DNA from: Rhizobiaceae bacterium
Lineage (GTDB): Bacteria; Pseudomonadota; Alphaproteobacteria; Rhizobiales; Rhizobiaceae
Length of the DNA: 64,000 nucleotides
NCBI GenBank assembly: GCA_028281105.1
Contig: JANQKQ010000042.1
Span: 183,187 to 247,186 of the forward strand
Direction of reading: 5' to 3'
Part shown: in pieces, positions 35,064-43,179 of the stretch
How the letters are laid out: each line of letters starts with the position of its first letter
How positions within the stretch are numbered: the stretch's first letter is position 1
The notes under the pieces: generated by a model
The model's database searches: none
Seen by the model: only the letters and a program-made list of their open reading frames with translations
What the model was told of the DNA's origin: nothing
Position numbers and translations under genes: made by a program

Positions 35064-36194
35064 ATGACGACCCGCAGAACCCTGCTTCAATCCGCGACCG
35101 CGGCCATTGCCCTGTCGCTCGCCGGCCCCATGACGGCCTTCTCGAGCGAGCCGATGCCCGTGGTTGCGACCTTCTCGATCCTCGGCAACATGGTCGAGCG
35201 CGTCGGCGGCGAGCATGTGATGGTGACCACGCTCGTCGGCCCCGACGGTGATGCTCATGTTTATCAGCCGACCCCCGCCGACGCTCGCGCGGTGAGCGGG
35301 GCCGAGCTTCTTTTCGTCAACGGCCTTGAGTTCGAGGGCTGGATCGACAGGCTGGCCGAAGCTTCCGACTTCGATGGCGTGCGCGTGGTCTCGACCGATG
35401 GGGTAGAGGCGATCGCCTTCGCCGAAGGCGACGAGCACCACGAGGAGCATGAGGGCGAAGAGCACGCCGAACACGATGACCACGAGGAACATGAGGGCGA
35501 AGAGCACGCCGAACATGATGACCACGAGGAACATAAGGGCGAAGAGCATGCCGAACATGATGACCACAAGGAGCATGAGGGCGAAGAGCACGCCGAGCAT
35601 GATGAACACGATAAGCATGAAGGCGAAGAACACGCCGATCACGATCATCACGGCCATCACCATGGCGCATTCGATCCGCACGCATGGCAGAACCTCGCCA
35701 ATGGCGTGATCTATGCGGGCAACATCGCCGAGGCGCTGGCTGCGGCCGATCCGGACAATGCCGAAAGTTACCGTGCCAATGCCGATGCCTTTATCGCGGA
35801 GATGAAAGCGCTCGACGCCGAGGTCCTGGCGCTTATGACGGCGCTGCCCGAAAGTTCGCGCACTGTCGTGACCTCGCATGACGCCTTTGGGTATTTCTCG
35901 GCGCGCTACGGGCTGACTTTTGAAGCACCGGTGGGCATGAGCACCGAATCGGAGGCTTCGGCGGCGGATGTCGCGGCGATCATTACCCAGATCCGCAAAG
36001 AGGGCATTTCGGCCGTTTTCGTCGAATCCATCACCGACAACCGGCTGCTGCAGCAGATCGCAAACGAGACCGGTGCCGCCATCGGCGGCACGCTCTACTC
36101 CGATGCGCTGTCCGGCGCCGACGGCCCGGCCGCGACCTATCTTGACATGATGCGCTACAACGCGACGACGCTGGCTCAGGCGCTGGGTTCGTGA
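35064..36194 (+). CDS. znuA: Zinc ABC transporter binding protein ZnuA with expanded His/Glu-rich loop
   Basis: Periplasmic zinc receptor, 376 aa. A TTRRTLLQS signal region with paired Arg precedes the hydrophobic stretch, so Tat export is possible. Zinc-site His residues are in DAHVYQPTPADARAV, FDPHAWQN and TSHDAFGYF, with the Asp in LYSDALSG. A low-affinity loop of about 75 residues (roughly 124-200) is built of 14-residue repeats rich in His, Glu and Asp. The loop is normal in kind for ZnuA but very long and regular here. AAGGAA precedes the ATG at 35064. Confidence 0.94.
   Translation: MTTRRTLLQSATAAIALSLAGPMTAFSSEPMPVVATFSILGNMVERVGGEHVMVTTLVGPDGDAHVYQPTPADARAVSGAELLFVNGLEFEGWIDRLAEASDFDGVRVVSTDGVEAIAFAEGDEHHEEHEGEEHAEHDDHEEHEGEEHAEHDDHEEHKGEEHAEHDDHKEHEGEEHAEHDEHDKHEGEEHADHDHHGHHHGAFDPHAWQNLANGVIYAGNIAEALAAADPDNAESYRANADAFIAEMKALDAEVLALMTALPESSRTVVTSHDAFGYFSARYGLTFEAPVGMSTESEASAADVAAIITQIRKEGISAVFVESITDNRLLQQIANETGAAIGGTLYSDALSGADGPAATYLDMMRYNATTLAQALGS
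35445..35640 (+). repeat. 42-bp tandem repeat in znuA
   Basis: About 4.7 copies of a 42-bp unit encoding EHEGEEHAEHDDHE, the fourth copy carrying one extra codon. DNA identity between units is high, so the array is recent and may vary between strains. Confidence 0.92.
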
Positions 36195-36211
36195 GGTAGG
36201 GCGCATAGATC

Positions 36212-36895
36212 ATGACCGCCGCCGCCGCCATGCCGCAGCTCCGGAGCGGTCTGCTGTGCGCCGCCGTCCTCTCGGCGGCGCTTACCGTTCCCGCAACTGC
36301 GGTTCTGGCGCATCCACATGTCTTCGTCGATGGCGGCGTCGATTTCGTGGTCACAGACCGCACCAAGCTGGAGGCGCTGGAGGTCACCTGGCTTATCGAC
36401 GAGTTCGAAACGCTCTACCTGCTGTCGGATTATGGCCTGAGCCTGAACGAGAAAGGCGGTCTCGACGAGGAAGATCGCCTCGAACTGATCCGATTGTTGG
36501 GGGACTGGCCGGAGGATTTCGAAGGCTCGGCCCATTTGTCTGTCGATGGCGCGGGGGTTGCGCTCGATCTGCCGACGAACCTCGACGCGCGGCTGGTTGA
36601 CGGGCGGTTGTTGGCGACCTTCACCCGGCGGCTTGCCACGCCGGTTCAACTGGGAAAGCAGCATGTGGAAGTCGCCTTCTATGAGGCCACCTACTACTAC
36701 GCCTTCTTTGTCACCAATCGGCCGAAGATGGTGGGCCGCGTCGGCGACTGCTCGGCCCGGGTGATTCCATTCAACGCGGATGAGCAGCAGGCCGAGTTGC
36801 AGACCGCCCTGGCGAAACTCGGCAGGGAGGAAACTCCTGATATCACCGATGTCGGCGCGCTTTTTGCGGATAGGATCGTCGTGCAATGCGGGTAG
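36212..36895 (+). CDS. DUF1007 family periplasmic protein
   Basis: Exported protein of 227 aa with a signal peptide ending near TAVLAHP, followed by the family start HPHVFVDGGVDFV. The function of DUF1007 is not firmly known; it is regularly paired with NicO-type metal permeases and may be their periplasmic partner. Here it follows znuA by 17 bases and overlaps the permease gene by 10 bases, so it is part of the zinc-controlled operon. The HPH at the mature N-terminus is a plausible metal site (inference). Confidence 0.88.
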   Translation: MTAAAAMPQLRSGLLCAAVLSAALTVPATAVLAHPHVFVDGGVDFVVTDRTKLEALEVTWLIDEFETLYLLSDYGLSLNEKGGLDEEDRLELIRLLGDWPEDFEGSAHLSVDGAGVALDLPTNLDARLVDGRLLATFTRRLATPVQLGKQHVEVAFYEATYYYAFFVTNRPKMVGRVGDCSARVIPFNADEQQAELQTALAKLGREETPDITDVGALFADRIVVQCG

Positions 36896-37776
36896 CGGCT
36901 GTCTTCATTGCGATCACGGTCGTCGCTTTGGCCATCACACTCAGCGTGGATGTTAGTGGCGTGACGAGTTGGGCCGTCGAGCAGCAGCGCGCCTTCCAGA
37001 ACCAGATGGCTTCGGCGGTACGCGCGCTGCGGTCGGGCGAAGCGGGTGCGGTTGCCGCATTGCTCGGCGCGGCCGGCGCTTACGGTTTCGTCCATGCGGT
37101 GGGGCCGGGCCATGGCAAATACCTGATCGGCGGCGTCGGCCTGGGGACCGCGGTTCCCACAACCCGGCTGCTGGGCGTTGCGCTGGCTTCCAGCGCCGCG
37201 CAGGCGGTGTGGGCCATCGCCCTTGTCTACGGCGGCTTTGCCCTGCTTGAGGTCTCGGCTCGTCGGATGACTGCGCTCGCAGAGAACGTTCTGGCGCCTG
37301 CCAGCTACCTTGCCATTGCCTTTGTCGGGCTGGTTCTCGTGTGGCGCGGCGCTCGCAGGCTCGCACGCAGCGCCAGCCCGGCTCGCCCCCACAGCGCTCA
37401 CCGGTCCCATGGCGAATGCGGCTGTCATGCCCACGGGCCGTCCCCCGACGAGGTGGCGGCGCTGGGATCGCTGCGCGACGCCGCCATGCTCGTCGCCAGC
37501 ATCGCGATCCGGCCTTGCACCGGCGCGATCTTCCTGCTGGTGATCGCCTGGCAGATGGACATCGCGGTCGCCGGCGCGGCCGCCGTCATCGCCATGGGAC
37601 TGGGGACCGCCGCCCTGACCGGCCTGGTCGCCGTTTCCAGCGTCGCGGCACGCGGGGTCACCTTCGCCTCTCTTGGACGCTCGAGTGCCGTTCCCCTCAT
37701 GGCATCGACCTTCCAGCTGCTGGCCGGATTCCTGATCGTCTGGGCAAGCTTGGTGCTGCTGCGCTTTGCAATCTGA
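36886..37776 (+). CDS. NicO/RcnA-type nickel/cobalt-family membrane transporter
   Basis: Polytopic membrane protein, 296 aa with about six to seven segments. It has the family motif FVHAVGPGHGKYLIGG (metal-path His residues), a central His-rich loop (HSAHRSHGECGCHAHG) and RPCTGAIFLLVIAW. Known relatives export or import Ni/Co. Its place behind zur-znuCBA and DUF1007 suggests a role in zinc economy, perhaps second-line uptake (inference). The 119-base gap after it, up to the convergent stress protein, shows no clear terminator. Confidence 0.88.
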   Translation: MRVAAVFIAITVVALAITLSVDVSGVTSWAVEQQRAFQNQMASAVRALRSGEAGAVAALLGAAGAYGFVHAVGPGHGKYLIGGVGLGTAVPTTRLLGVALASSAAQAVWAIALVYGGFALLEVSARRMTALAENVLAPASYLAIAFVGLVLVWRGARRLARSASPARPHSAHRSHGECGCHAHGPSPDEVAALGSLRDAAMLVASIAIRPCTGAIFLLVIAWQMDIAVAGAAAVIAMGLGTAALTGLVAVSSVAARGVTFASLGRSSAVPLMASTFQLLAGFLIVWASLVLLRFAI

Positions 37777-37895
37777 CGGGTGCTGGAAGCTTCGCGCCCA
37801 TTGACGGGCGGTTTCACTACAATGCCGGCGAAGTCATGAACCGGCCGAATGACCGGATTGTCCGCTAACGAGGCAAATCACACGCGAAACCGATG

Positions 37896-38714
37896 TCAGT
37901 GCGACATGAAGACGGGGATCTTCGCCAGTTTCATTACATCGGTGGTCACGCCGCCCACGAGATCGTGGGCGAACTTGCTGTGTTCGAAAGCGCCCATGAC
38001 GATGACTTCCGCGCCGACGTCCTCGACCGTCTGCAGGATCGTCCGGCCGATGCTCTTCTTGCGTGGGCGGACCAGCAGCTCGGCGCGGATGCCGTGGCGC
38101 TCCAGATTGGTTATCAGACGGTCGGTCCCGGGCGGCGCCGTGTTGGCGACGCTCACGACCGTTACCTTCGGTTTTTCTTCAAGCACCGGCATGGCGTCGC
38201 CGACGGCGCGCGCGGCGGAACGCTTTCCGTCCCAGGCGATGAGCGCATGTTGTGACAGATTTTGCGACCGAAACTCTTCAGGCACGATGAGGACCGGCCT
38301 GCCGCTGCGCAAGGCGACCATGTCGGGATTGGCCGCCAGGTGGGTATCGCTTGGGAGATGCGACGGATTGCCCATCACCACCAGGTCAAACAGTCGTGCA
38401 AAGGCTGCAACCTCAGAGAAGCCGGTTTTCTCAAGGCCGACGAAATCGGCGCGCTCGGGTCTGCCGTGATCGCTCATGACCTTATCGAAGACTGCCTGGA
38501 TGTCCGCCACCCGCTCTTCGTCGAGTGCGCGAAGCTGCTGCTTCAGGACCTTTGTCAACTGCACGCCATGTTGGCGCTCGATCGCTGACGGGCCGCGGGC
38601 GACGACACCGGTTATCCAGGCGTCGTTGTGTGCGGCGATGCGGATCGCGTGGCGCAGCGCGCCGCCCGAAGGCGATCCGCCGGTATAGGCGGCAAGGATA
38701 TTCTTGACCGTCAT
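37896..38714 (-). CDS. Universal stress protein (two-lobe UspA type)
   Basis: Cytoplasmic protein of 272 aa made of two UspA-like halves. The C-terminal half keeps the nucleotide-binding style motif VIVMGAFEHSKFAHDLVGGVTTDV (around residues 238-261, G-x-rich), while the N-terminal half is divergent (VVMGNPSHLPSD). The ATG overlaps the stop of the upstream hydrolase (ATGA), so it is the last gene of the marR-sulfatase-hydrolase operon. Its role there is unclear; such proteins often respond to energy or redox stress. Confidence 0.9.
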   Translation of the reverse strand: MTVKNILAAYTGGSPSGGALRHAIRIAAHNDAWITGVVARGPSAIERQHGVQLTKVLKQQLRALDEERVADIQAVFDKVMSDHGRPERADFVGLEKTGFSEVAAFARLFDLVVMGNPSHLPSDTHLAANPDMVALRSGRPVLIVPEEFRSQNLSQHALIAWDGKRSAARAVGDAMPVLEEKPKVTVVSVANTAPPGTDRLITNLERHGIRAELLVRPRKKSIGRTILQTVEDVGAEVIVMGAFEHSKFAHDLVGGVTTDVMKLAKIPVFMSH

Positions 38715-39577
38715 CGCCCGCCTTCCGCGCTGATGTCGAAGGTCTGGAGATCCTCGACGATCTCGGCCGGCCCGTCGAAGTTCTCCTTAAGGTCGGCGAG
38801 CGCGCTGGCGTGTCCTTCCGGCGAATCCATGTGCACGCGGAAATGGGTCAGCAGTAGGCGTTTGACCCGCGCTCTGTTCGCCATGGCGGCGGCCTGGGCC
38901 GGCGTCGGCGACTTGGCCTCAAGCGCAGGGTGGGTGTCCTCGCCGGACAGACGATAGCACCAGTGCAGCAGCAGATCGGCGTCGGCGCTCAGCTTCTCCA
39001 GCTCGTCGCAGAGCGCCGCGTCGCCGGAGTAAACGAACTTGCCTCCACCGCTTTCCACCGAGAACGCCATACAGTCGAACGCCGGCTGGGCGTGTGGAAC
39101 CTCGCAGGAGTTCAGCGTCCAGCCGTCGCCTTGATAGGAGAAGCCCGGCTTGATCTCGACCACAAGCGGGCTGGGCCAGGAGCGGGGCAGGGACCCTCCG
39201 CGCGCGAGCCAGACCTCCTGGCTGGGGCGAAGTTCGGTGCGGGCGTACAGATCAGCCGCGAGCACCCCGTCCCTGCCGAAATAGCCTTCGGTGATCTTGG
39301 CGATCGGCGCCGGCCCCCAGACTTCTAGCGGCGGCGCGCCCTCGTCCCAGGCGGCGTGGGCGAGGCGGGCATAGTCCATCATGTGATCGGAGTGCAGGTG
39401 GCTGAAGAACAAATGTGTAATGTGCGACGGCAGGCGGCCGGAGCGGACCAGATTGTCGAAAACGCCGCCGCCGCAGTCGAACAGGATGCGGTCGTCGCCG
39501 ATTTCGAGCAGGTAGCCCGACGACGCGCGGCGTGCATAGGCTTCCGGCGAGCCGGAACCAAGGATCGTCAGCTTCAT
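38711..39577 (-). CDS. Metallo-beta-lactamase-fold hydrolase (RNase Z-like branch)
   Basis: MBL-fold hydrolase, 288 aa. The first metal motif HLHSDH lies in FFSHLHSDHM, and FVYSGDAA and LLLTHFRVHM supply further ligands, in the style of the ElaC/RNase Z-like small-molecule hydrolases. The start at 39577 shares a base with the sulfatase stop (TAATG), so translation is coupled; the frame continues upstream only as a shadow. It could hydrolyse the desulfated product of the adjacent sulfatase, e.g. a lactone or phosphoester (inference). Confidence 0.88.
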   Translation of the reverse strand: MKLTILGSGSPEAYARRASSGYLLEIGDDRILFDCGGGVFDNLVRSGRLPSHITHLFFSHLHSDHMMDYARLAHAAWDEGAPPLEVWGPAPIAKITEGYFGRDGVLAADLYARTELRPSQEVWLARGGSLPRSWPSPLVVEIKPGFSYQGDGWTLNSCEVPHAQPAFDCMAFSVESGGGKFVYSGDAALCDELEKLSADADLLLHWCYRLSGEDTHPALEAKSPTPAQAAAMANRARVKRLLLTHFRVHMDSPEGHASALADLKENFDGPAEIVEDLQTFDISAEGGR

Positions 39578-41007
39578 TACGTCAACTCCGGCACAGGCGT
39601 GGCGCCCGGCGCGCCCAGCTTCAGCGCTGCTTCGCGCCCGCCATAGCTCTCGATCATCGCGGCCTGGTCGGCGAACGCCTGGGCGTCGACCGCATCGGCG
39701 TCGCAGACCCGCTCGAGTTCGCCGCGCATCCGCGCAACCACATCGGCGAACGACGGGTCGCCGGCCAGATTGTCCAGTTCCTCGGGGTCCTCTTGCATAT
39801 CGAACAATTCCGGCGGGAAGCCCACATAGTGGTGGAACTTCCAACGCCCCTTTTTGAGCATGAAAGCCCCGGAGACCGCGCCGGCGGCGTGGTATTCGCT
39901 GAAAACCGCGCGGTCCGGGTCGTCGGGCTCGGCGGCGATGGCTTTAAGCGAGCGGGTGCCGGCGGCCGCTTCGAACGGCGCGTCGAAATGGTCGGCGATG
40001 GTCTGGGACAGATCGATCAGGCTGACTGCGGTTTCGCATACGCCGGCTGGGATGTCGGGTCCGGCCATGACCATCGGCACGGCCACGCTCTCGCGATACA
40101 GGGTCGACTTGCCCCACAGCCCGCGCGCGCCGACATTGTCGCCATGGTCGGAGGTGTAGACGATCGTGGTTTCATCGAGCAGGCCGGCCGCTTCCAACGC
40201 ACCGACGATGCGCCCGACATTGTGGTCGAGCCATGAGCACAGCCCGTAGTAGGCCGCCCGCGCGCGCAGCCGTTCGTCCTCGTCGGCGAATTTCGATTCC
40301 GAATCCATGAAGGCGTTTTGTTTCTCGACCCAAGGATGCCGACGGTAGCCGGTAGCCGGGTGCTGCTTGACCGGCGGCAGGCTGTCGGTCGGGTAGAGTT
40401 CGTAGAACTCCGGCGGCGCGACCAGCGGAAAGTGCGGTGCGACCAGACCTACATACAGGCACCAGGGTCGCGGGTCGTCGGCGCGCTCCTTGATCCAGTC
40501 CACAGTGCGGTCGGTGATCGAGCGATCATAGTCGATGTATTTGCTGTTGCCCGGCCCGATGTGCTCGCCCAGCATCCTGCCGGTGCCGGACACACGCTCG
40601 TCCTCAGCACGGATCGAGGCCCACACCATGCCGACGCCGCCCGCCACCATCATCGGCAGGTGCTCGATGTCGAACCCGGCCGGGTCTTCTTGCGAACGGT
40701 AGTGCAGCTTGCCGATCGATTCGACCGGTATGGAACGCTCTTGAAGGCCGTGACCCCATCCGGCGATCGAGCCGTCATAGGGCATGGCGTTGTCCCACAT
40801 GCGCGTCTGATGGACGTATCTGCCCGTCGCGAAGCTCGCGCGCGCCGGCACGCAGATCGGGCTGGGCGTATAAGCATCCGCGAACCGGGTGCCCCGCGCC
40901 GCAAGCGCGTCGAGATTGGGCGTTTGAACGAACGGATGGCCCGCGCAGCCCATGGCGCGCGCCTGATGTTCGTCCGACATGATTATGAGCAGATTGGACG
41001 CGCTCAT
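39577..41007 (-). CDS. Type I sulfatase / alkaline-phosphatase superfamily hydrolase
   Basis: Hydrolyses a sulfate (or phosphonate) ester, 476 aa. The active-site sequence CVPAR at residues 52-56 followed by TG at 61-62 is the CxPxR signature in which Cys becomes formylglycine. SDEHQ near the N-terminus and TSDHGDNVG supply the metal ligands. No signal peptide is visible, so it appears cytoplasmic, which fits import of the intact ester. It overlaps marR (ATGA) upstream and the MBL hydrolase downstream. No formylglycine-generating enzyme gene is in the window. Confidence 0.92.
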   Translation of the reverse strand: MSASNLLIIMSDEHQARAMGCAGHPFVQTPNLDALAARGTRFADAYTPSPICVPARASFATGRYVHQTRMWDNAMPYDGSIAGWGHGLQERSIPVESIGKLHYRSQEDPAGFDIEHLPMMVAGGVGMVWASIRAEDERVSGTGRMLGEHIGPGNSKYIDYDRSITDRTVDWIKERADDPRPWCLYVGLVAPHFPLVAPPEFYELYPTDSLPPVKQHPATGYRRHPWVEKQNAFMDSESKFADEDERLRARAAYYGLCSWLDHNVGRIVGALEAAGLLDETTIVYTSDHGDNVGARGLWGKSTLYRESVAVPMVMAGPDIPAGVCETAVSLIDLSQTIADHFDAPFEAAAGTRSLKAIAAEPDDPDRAVFSEYHAAGAVSGAFMLKKGRWKFHHYVGFPPELFDMQEDPEELDNLAGDPSFADVVARMRGELERVCDADAVDAQAFADQAAMIESYGGREAALKLGAPGATPVPELT

Positions 41008-41483
41008 GCGGCGAACCCGAAGTTTCCGGCGGCCCGTTCCAGCTTGTCCAGCGCCGAGAAGATCGACTTGCGCTCGATCTTCGACAGTTCGCCGATGAGG
41101 AAGTTCTGCCGCGAACGCATTTCCGGCAGGGTCTTGCGGAAGATCCGCAATCCCTTCTTGGTCAGCGAGAGCCGCTGCTGGCGCTGATCGGCTTCATCGT
41201 CGTGCGTAGTGACCAGGCCGTCCTCGATCATCGCCTTCAGGCAACGGCTCAACTGGCCCTTGTCCATCAGGATCTTTCGGTGGATGGCGGAATGGGTGGT
41301 GGAGCCATTCTCTCCGATCGTCAGCATGACCCGCCAGTGCACCAGCGGAATGCCTGACACGCCTTCCAGGAATTTGGCCGCGTGCGCGTTCAGCTTTGCA
41401 TGAACGATATGGATGCGCCACGTCAGCACGTCCTGCAGCGGCGAGTCGCCGTGGACCTCGGCCGGGTATTTTCCGATGGGCAT
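41004..41483 (-). CDS. MarR-family transcriptional regulator (second of two)
   Basis: Winged-helix regulator of 159 aa. ILMDKGQLSRCLKAM (about residues 71-85) is the recognition helix region and contains the same nine residues LMDKGQLSR as the MarR at 26695. The start at 41483 has GAGGTG close upstream. It heads the minus-strand operon marR-sulfatase-MBL-Usp and faces tctCBA across the paired operator at 41524, so it probably controls both directions. Confidence 0.9.
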   Translation of the reverse strand: MPIGKYPAEVHGDSPLQDVLTWRIHIVHAKLNAHAAKFLEGVSGIPLVHWRVMLTIGENGSTTHSAIHRKILMDKGQLSRCLKAMIEDGLVTTHDDEADQRQQRLSLTKKGLRIFRKTLPEMRSRQNFLIGELSKIERKSIFSALDKLERAAGNFGFAA

Positions 41484-41523
41484 GGCACCTCGCTTTCACC
41501 TGCAGACTACCTTAACGTGCTTG

Positions 41524-41557
41524 GTTGACTTGTCAACTTTATTGTTGACAAGTCAAC
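41524..41557. promoter_or_regulatory. Paired MarR operator between marR and tctC
   Basis: GTTGACTTGTCAAC (41524-41537) and GTTGACAAGTCAAC (41544-41557) are exact inverted copies separated by 6 bases. Spacing and half-sites match the operator at 26624-26659. It lies 41 bases from marR and 47 from tctC. Confidence 0.78.
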
Positions 41558-41603
41558 TATTATCCACCAAAGTGCCGCGATGAGCTCAACTGGGAGGAAG
41601 ACC

Positions 41604-42557
41604 ATGAACCGATTTGTCACGGCCGCGCTCGCCGCGGTCTTTTCCGGCATGATGGCGGTGAGCGCCATCGCTGCCGATTGGACGCCACCCGGCCCGATCA
41701 AGCTGATGATCGCGTTTCGCGCCGGTGGTGGGGCGGATACCCAAGCCCGCCTGATCGCCGAGGCGCTTGCATCGAAACTGGGTTGGAAATTCATTCCCGA
41801 GCAGGTGACCGGCAAGGGCGGCCTCAACATGGCCGCCGCGCTCAAGGACCAGCCGAACGACGGCACCGCCATCGGCATGGGCGTCACCGAGACGTTCGGC
41901 TACAATATGGCCGCCGCGCCCAACGCCGGATTGAAGCCTTCGGACTTCACCGGCCTGACGACCACCGCCGGCTTCCAGATGGGGGTCGTTTCCCTGGCCT
42001 CGAAGGGTTGGAATTCGTTCGACGATGTGGTTGCCGCCGCCAAGGGCGGGGAGCAGCTTCGCTTCGGCGTCATGAGCCCCCGGTTGGCCGATCTGGCTTA
42101 CCTGCTGGGCAAGGCGCAGGGCATCGATTTCAACATCGTCTCGGTCAAGGGCGGTAAGGCCGTCATGGACGGCGTCAATGCCGGCGATCTGGATCTCGGC
42201 TTCATGGCCGGCATTCAGGCGAAAGGCGTCGCGGCAGGCGATCTGGTCAACCTGGCATCGGCGCTGTCGACGCCGCTGACCCAGACCCCCGACGCACCGA
42301 CCTTCGCCGATCTCGGCGTCGAGTATGATTCGGACGGCTATTTCGTCTTCGTCGGGCCGGCCGGCATGCCGGCGGACGCTCGAGACGCTTTGGCGTCAGC
42401 CATTGCGGAGGTGGCCGCTGACGAGGCCTCGAAGGCCGGCGGGATCATCAAGAAAGCGTTCGGTGGCGCGGCGACCATCACCGGCGATGAGTTGACCGCC
42501 CTGCTGGAGGCCGGATACTCCAGTGCCGGCCAGCTGATGGAGGTCGCCTCACAGTAG
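41604..42557 (+). CDS. tctC: Tripartite tricarboxylate transporter binding protein TctC
   Basis: Periplasmic receptor of a TTT importer, 317 aa. The ATG at 41604 follows GGGAGGAAG, and a Sec signal peptide ends near VSAIAADW. The mature start PPGPIKLMIAFRAGGGADTQARL is the characteristic Bug-family opening, and IIKKAFGG lies near the end. Ligands of this family are often carboxylates. The downstream sulfatases suggest a sulfated or sulfonated carboxylate (inference). Confidence 0.92.
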   Translation: MNRFVTAALAAVFSGMMAVSAIAADWTPPGPIKLMIAFRAGGGADTQARLIAEALASKLGWKFIPEQVTGKGGLNMAAALKDQPNDGTAIGMGVTETFGYNMAAAPNAGLKPSDFTGLTTTAGFQMGVVSLASKGWNSFDDVVAAAKGGEQLRFGVMSPRLADLAYLLGKAQGIDFNIVSVKGGKAVMDGVNAGDLDLGFMAGIQAKGVAAGDLVNLASALSTPLTQTPDAPTFADLGVEYDSDGYFVFVGPAGMPADARDALASAIAEVAADEASKAGGIIKKAFGGAATITGDELTALLEAGYSSAGQLMEVASQ

Positions 42558-42582
42558 ATCGCAAGGGGCCCATGAGCTAACC

Positions 42583-43179
42583 ATGGGCCCCGCGACCCTG
42601 GGAGGAAGATCGATCTTCACCGGCCCCAAAACCAACCTGATCCTTGGTCTGGCAATCACTGTTTTTGCGCTGGCCCTGGTGTTCGTGTGGATCCCGCTCG
42701 ATACCGATACCGGCTTGGTCGAAAAAGTCAGGCGGCAGGTAACGATCGGAGATTCGCTGGCGCCCACGGTTGCGGGCTTGTTCCTGCTGATCGGCGGCGG
42801 TCTGCTGATGCTCTTCGAGCGCAACGCGCCCGATCAGCGCGAACTCGCCATCAGCAGCCTGGGCTTCATCGGCGTGCTCGTAGCGCTCATCGCCCTCAGC
42901 CTGCTCGTCATGCGGTTCACCGGCCCGGCCCTGGTCGCCGTGGTCAACATGGCGTTCGATTCATCGCTGGAATACCGCCTGCTACGCGACAGCGTGCCTT
43001 GGAAATACGCGGGCTACTTCATTGGCGGAACGGTGTTGCTCACGGGCATGATATCGCTGGTCGAAGGGCGCGTAGGCCGCCGCACCGTGCTGATCGCGGT
43101 CGCCGCAGTCATCGTTTTGATTGCGATCTATGATCTGCCGTTTGACGACCTTCTGCTGCCGCCGAACGGGGACGTGTAG
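42583..43179 (+). CDS. tctB: Tripartite tricarboxylate transporter small membrane subunit TctB
   Basis: Small membrane subunit, 198 aa with four hydrophobic segments (around residues 22-40, 60-78, 88-110 and 145-180). Sequence is poorly conserved in this family; identity rests on topology and position between tctC and tctA. The start is uncertain: a strong GGGAGGA sits inside the N-terminal codons, about 15 bases after the ATG used. The stop TAG shares its G with the tctA GTG start. Confidence 0.85.
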   Translation: MGPATLGGRSIFTGPKTNLILGLAITVFALALVFVWIPLDTDTGLVEKVRRQVTIGDSLAPTVAGLFLLIGGGLLMLFERNAPDQRELAISSLGFIGVLVALIALSLLVMRFTGPALVAVVNMAFDSSLEYRLLRDSVPWKYAGYFIGGTVLLTGMISLVEGRVGRRTVLIAVAAVIVLIAIYDLPFDDLLLPPNGDV

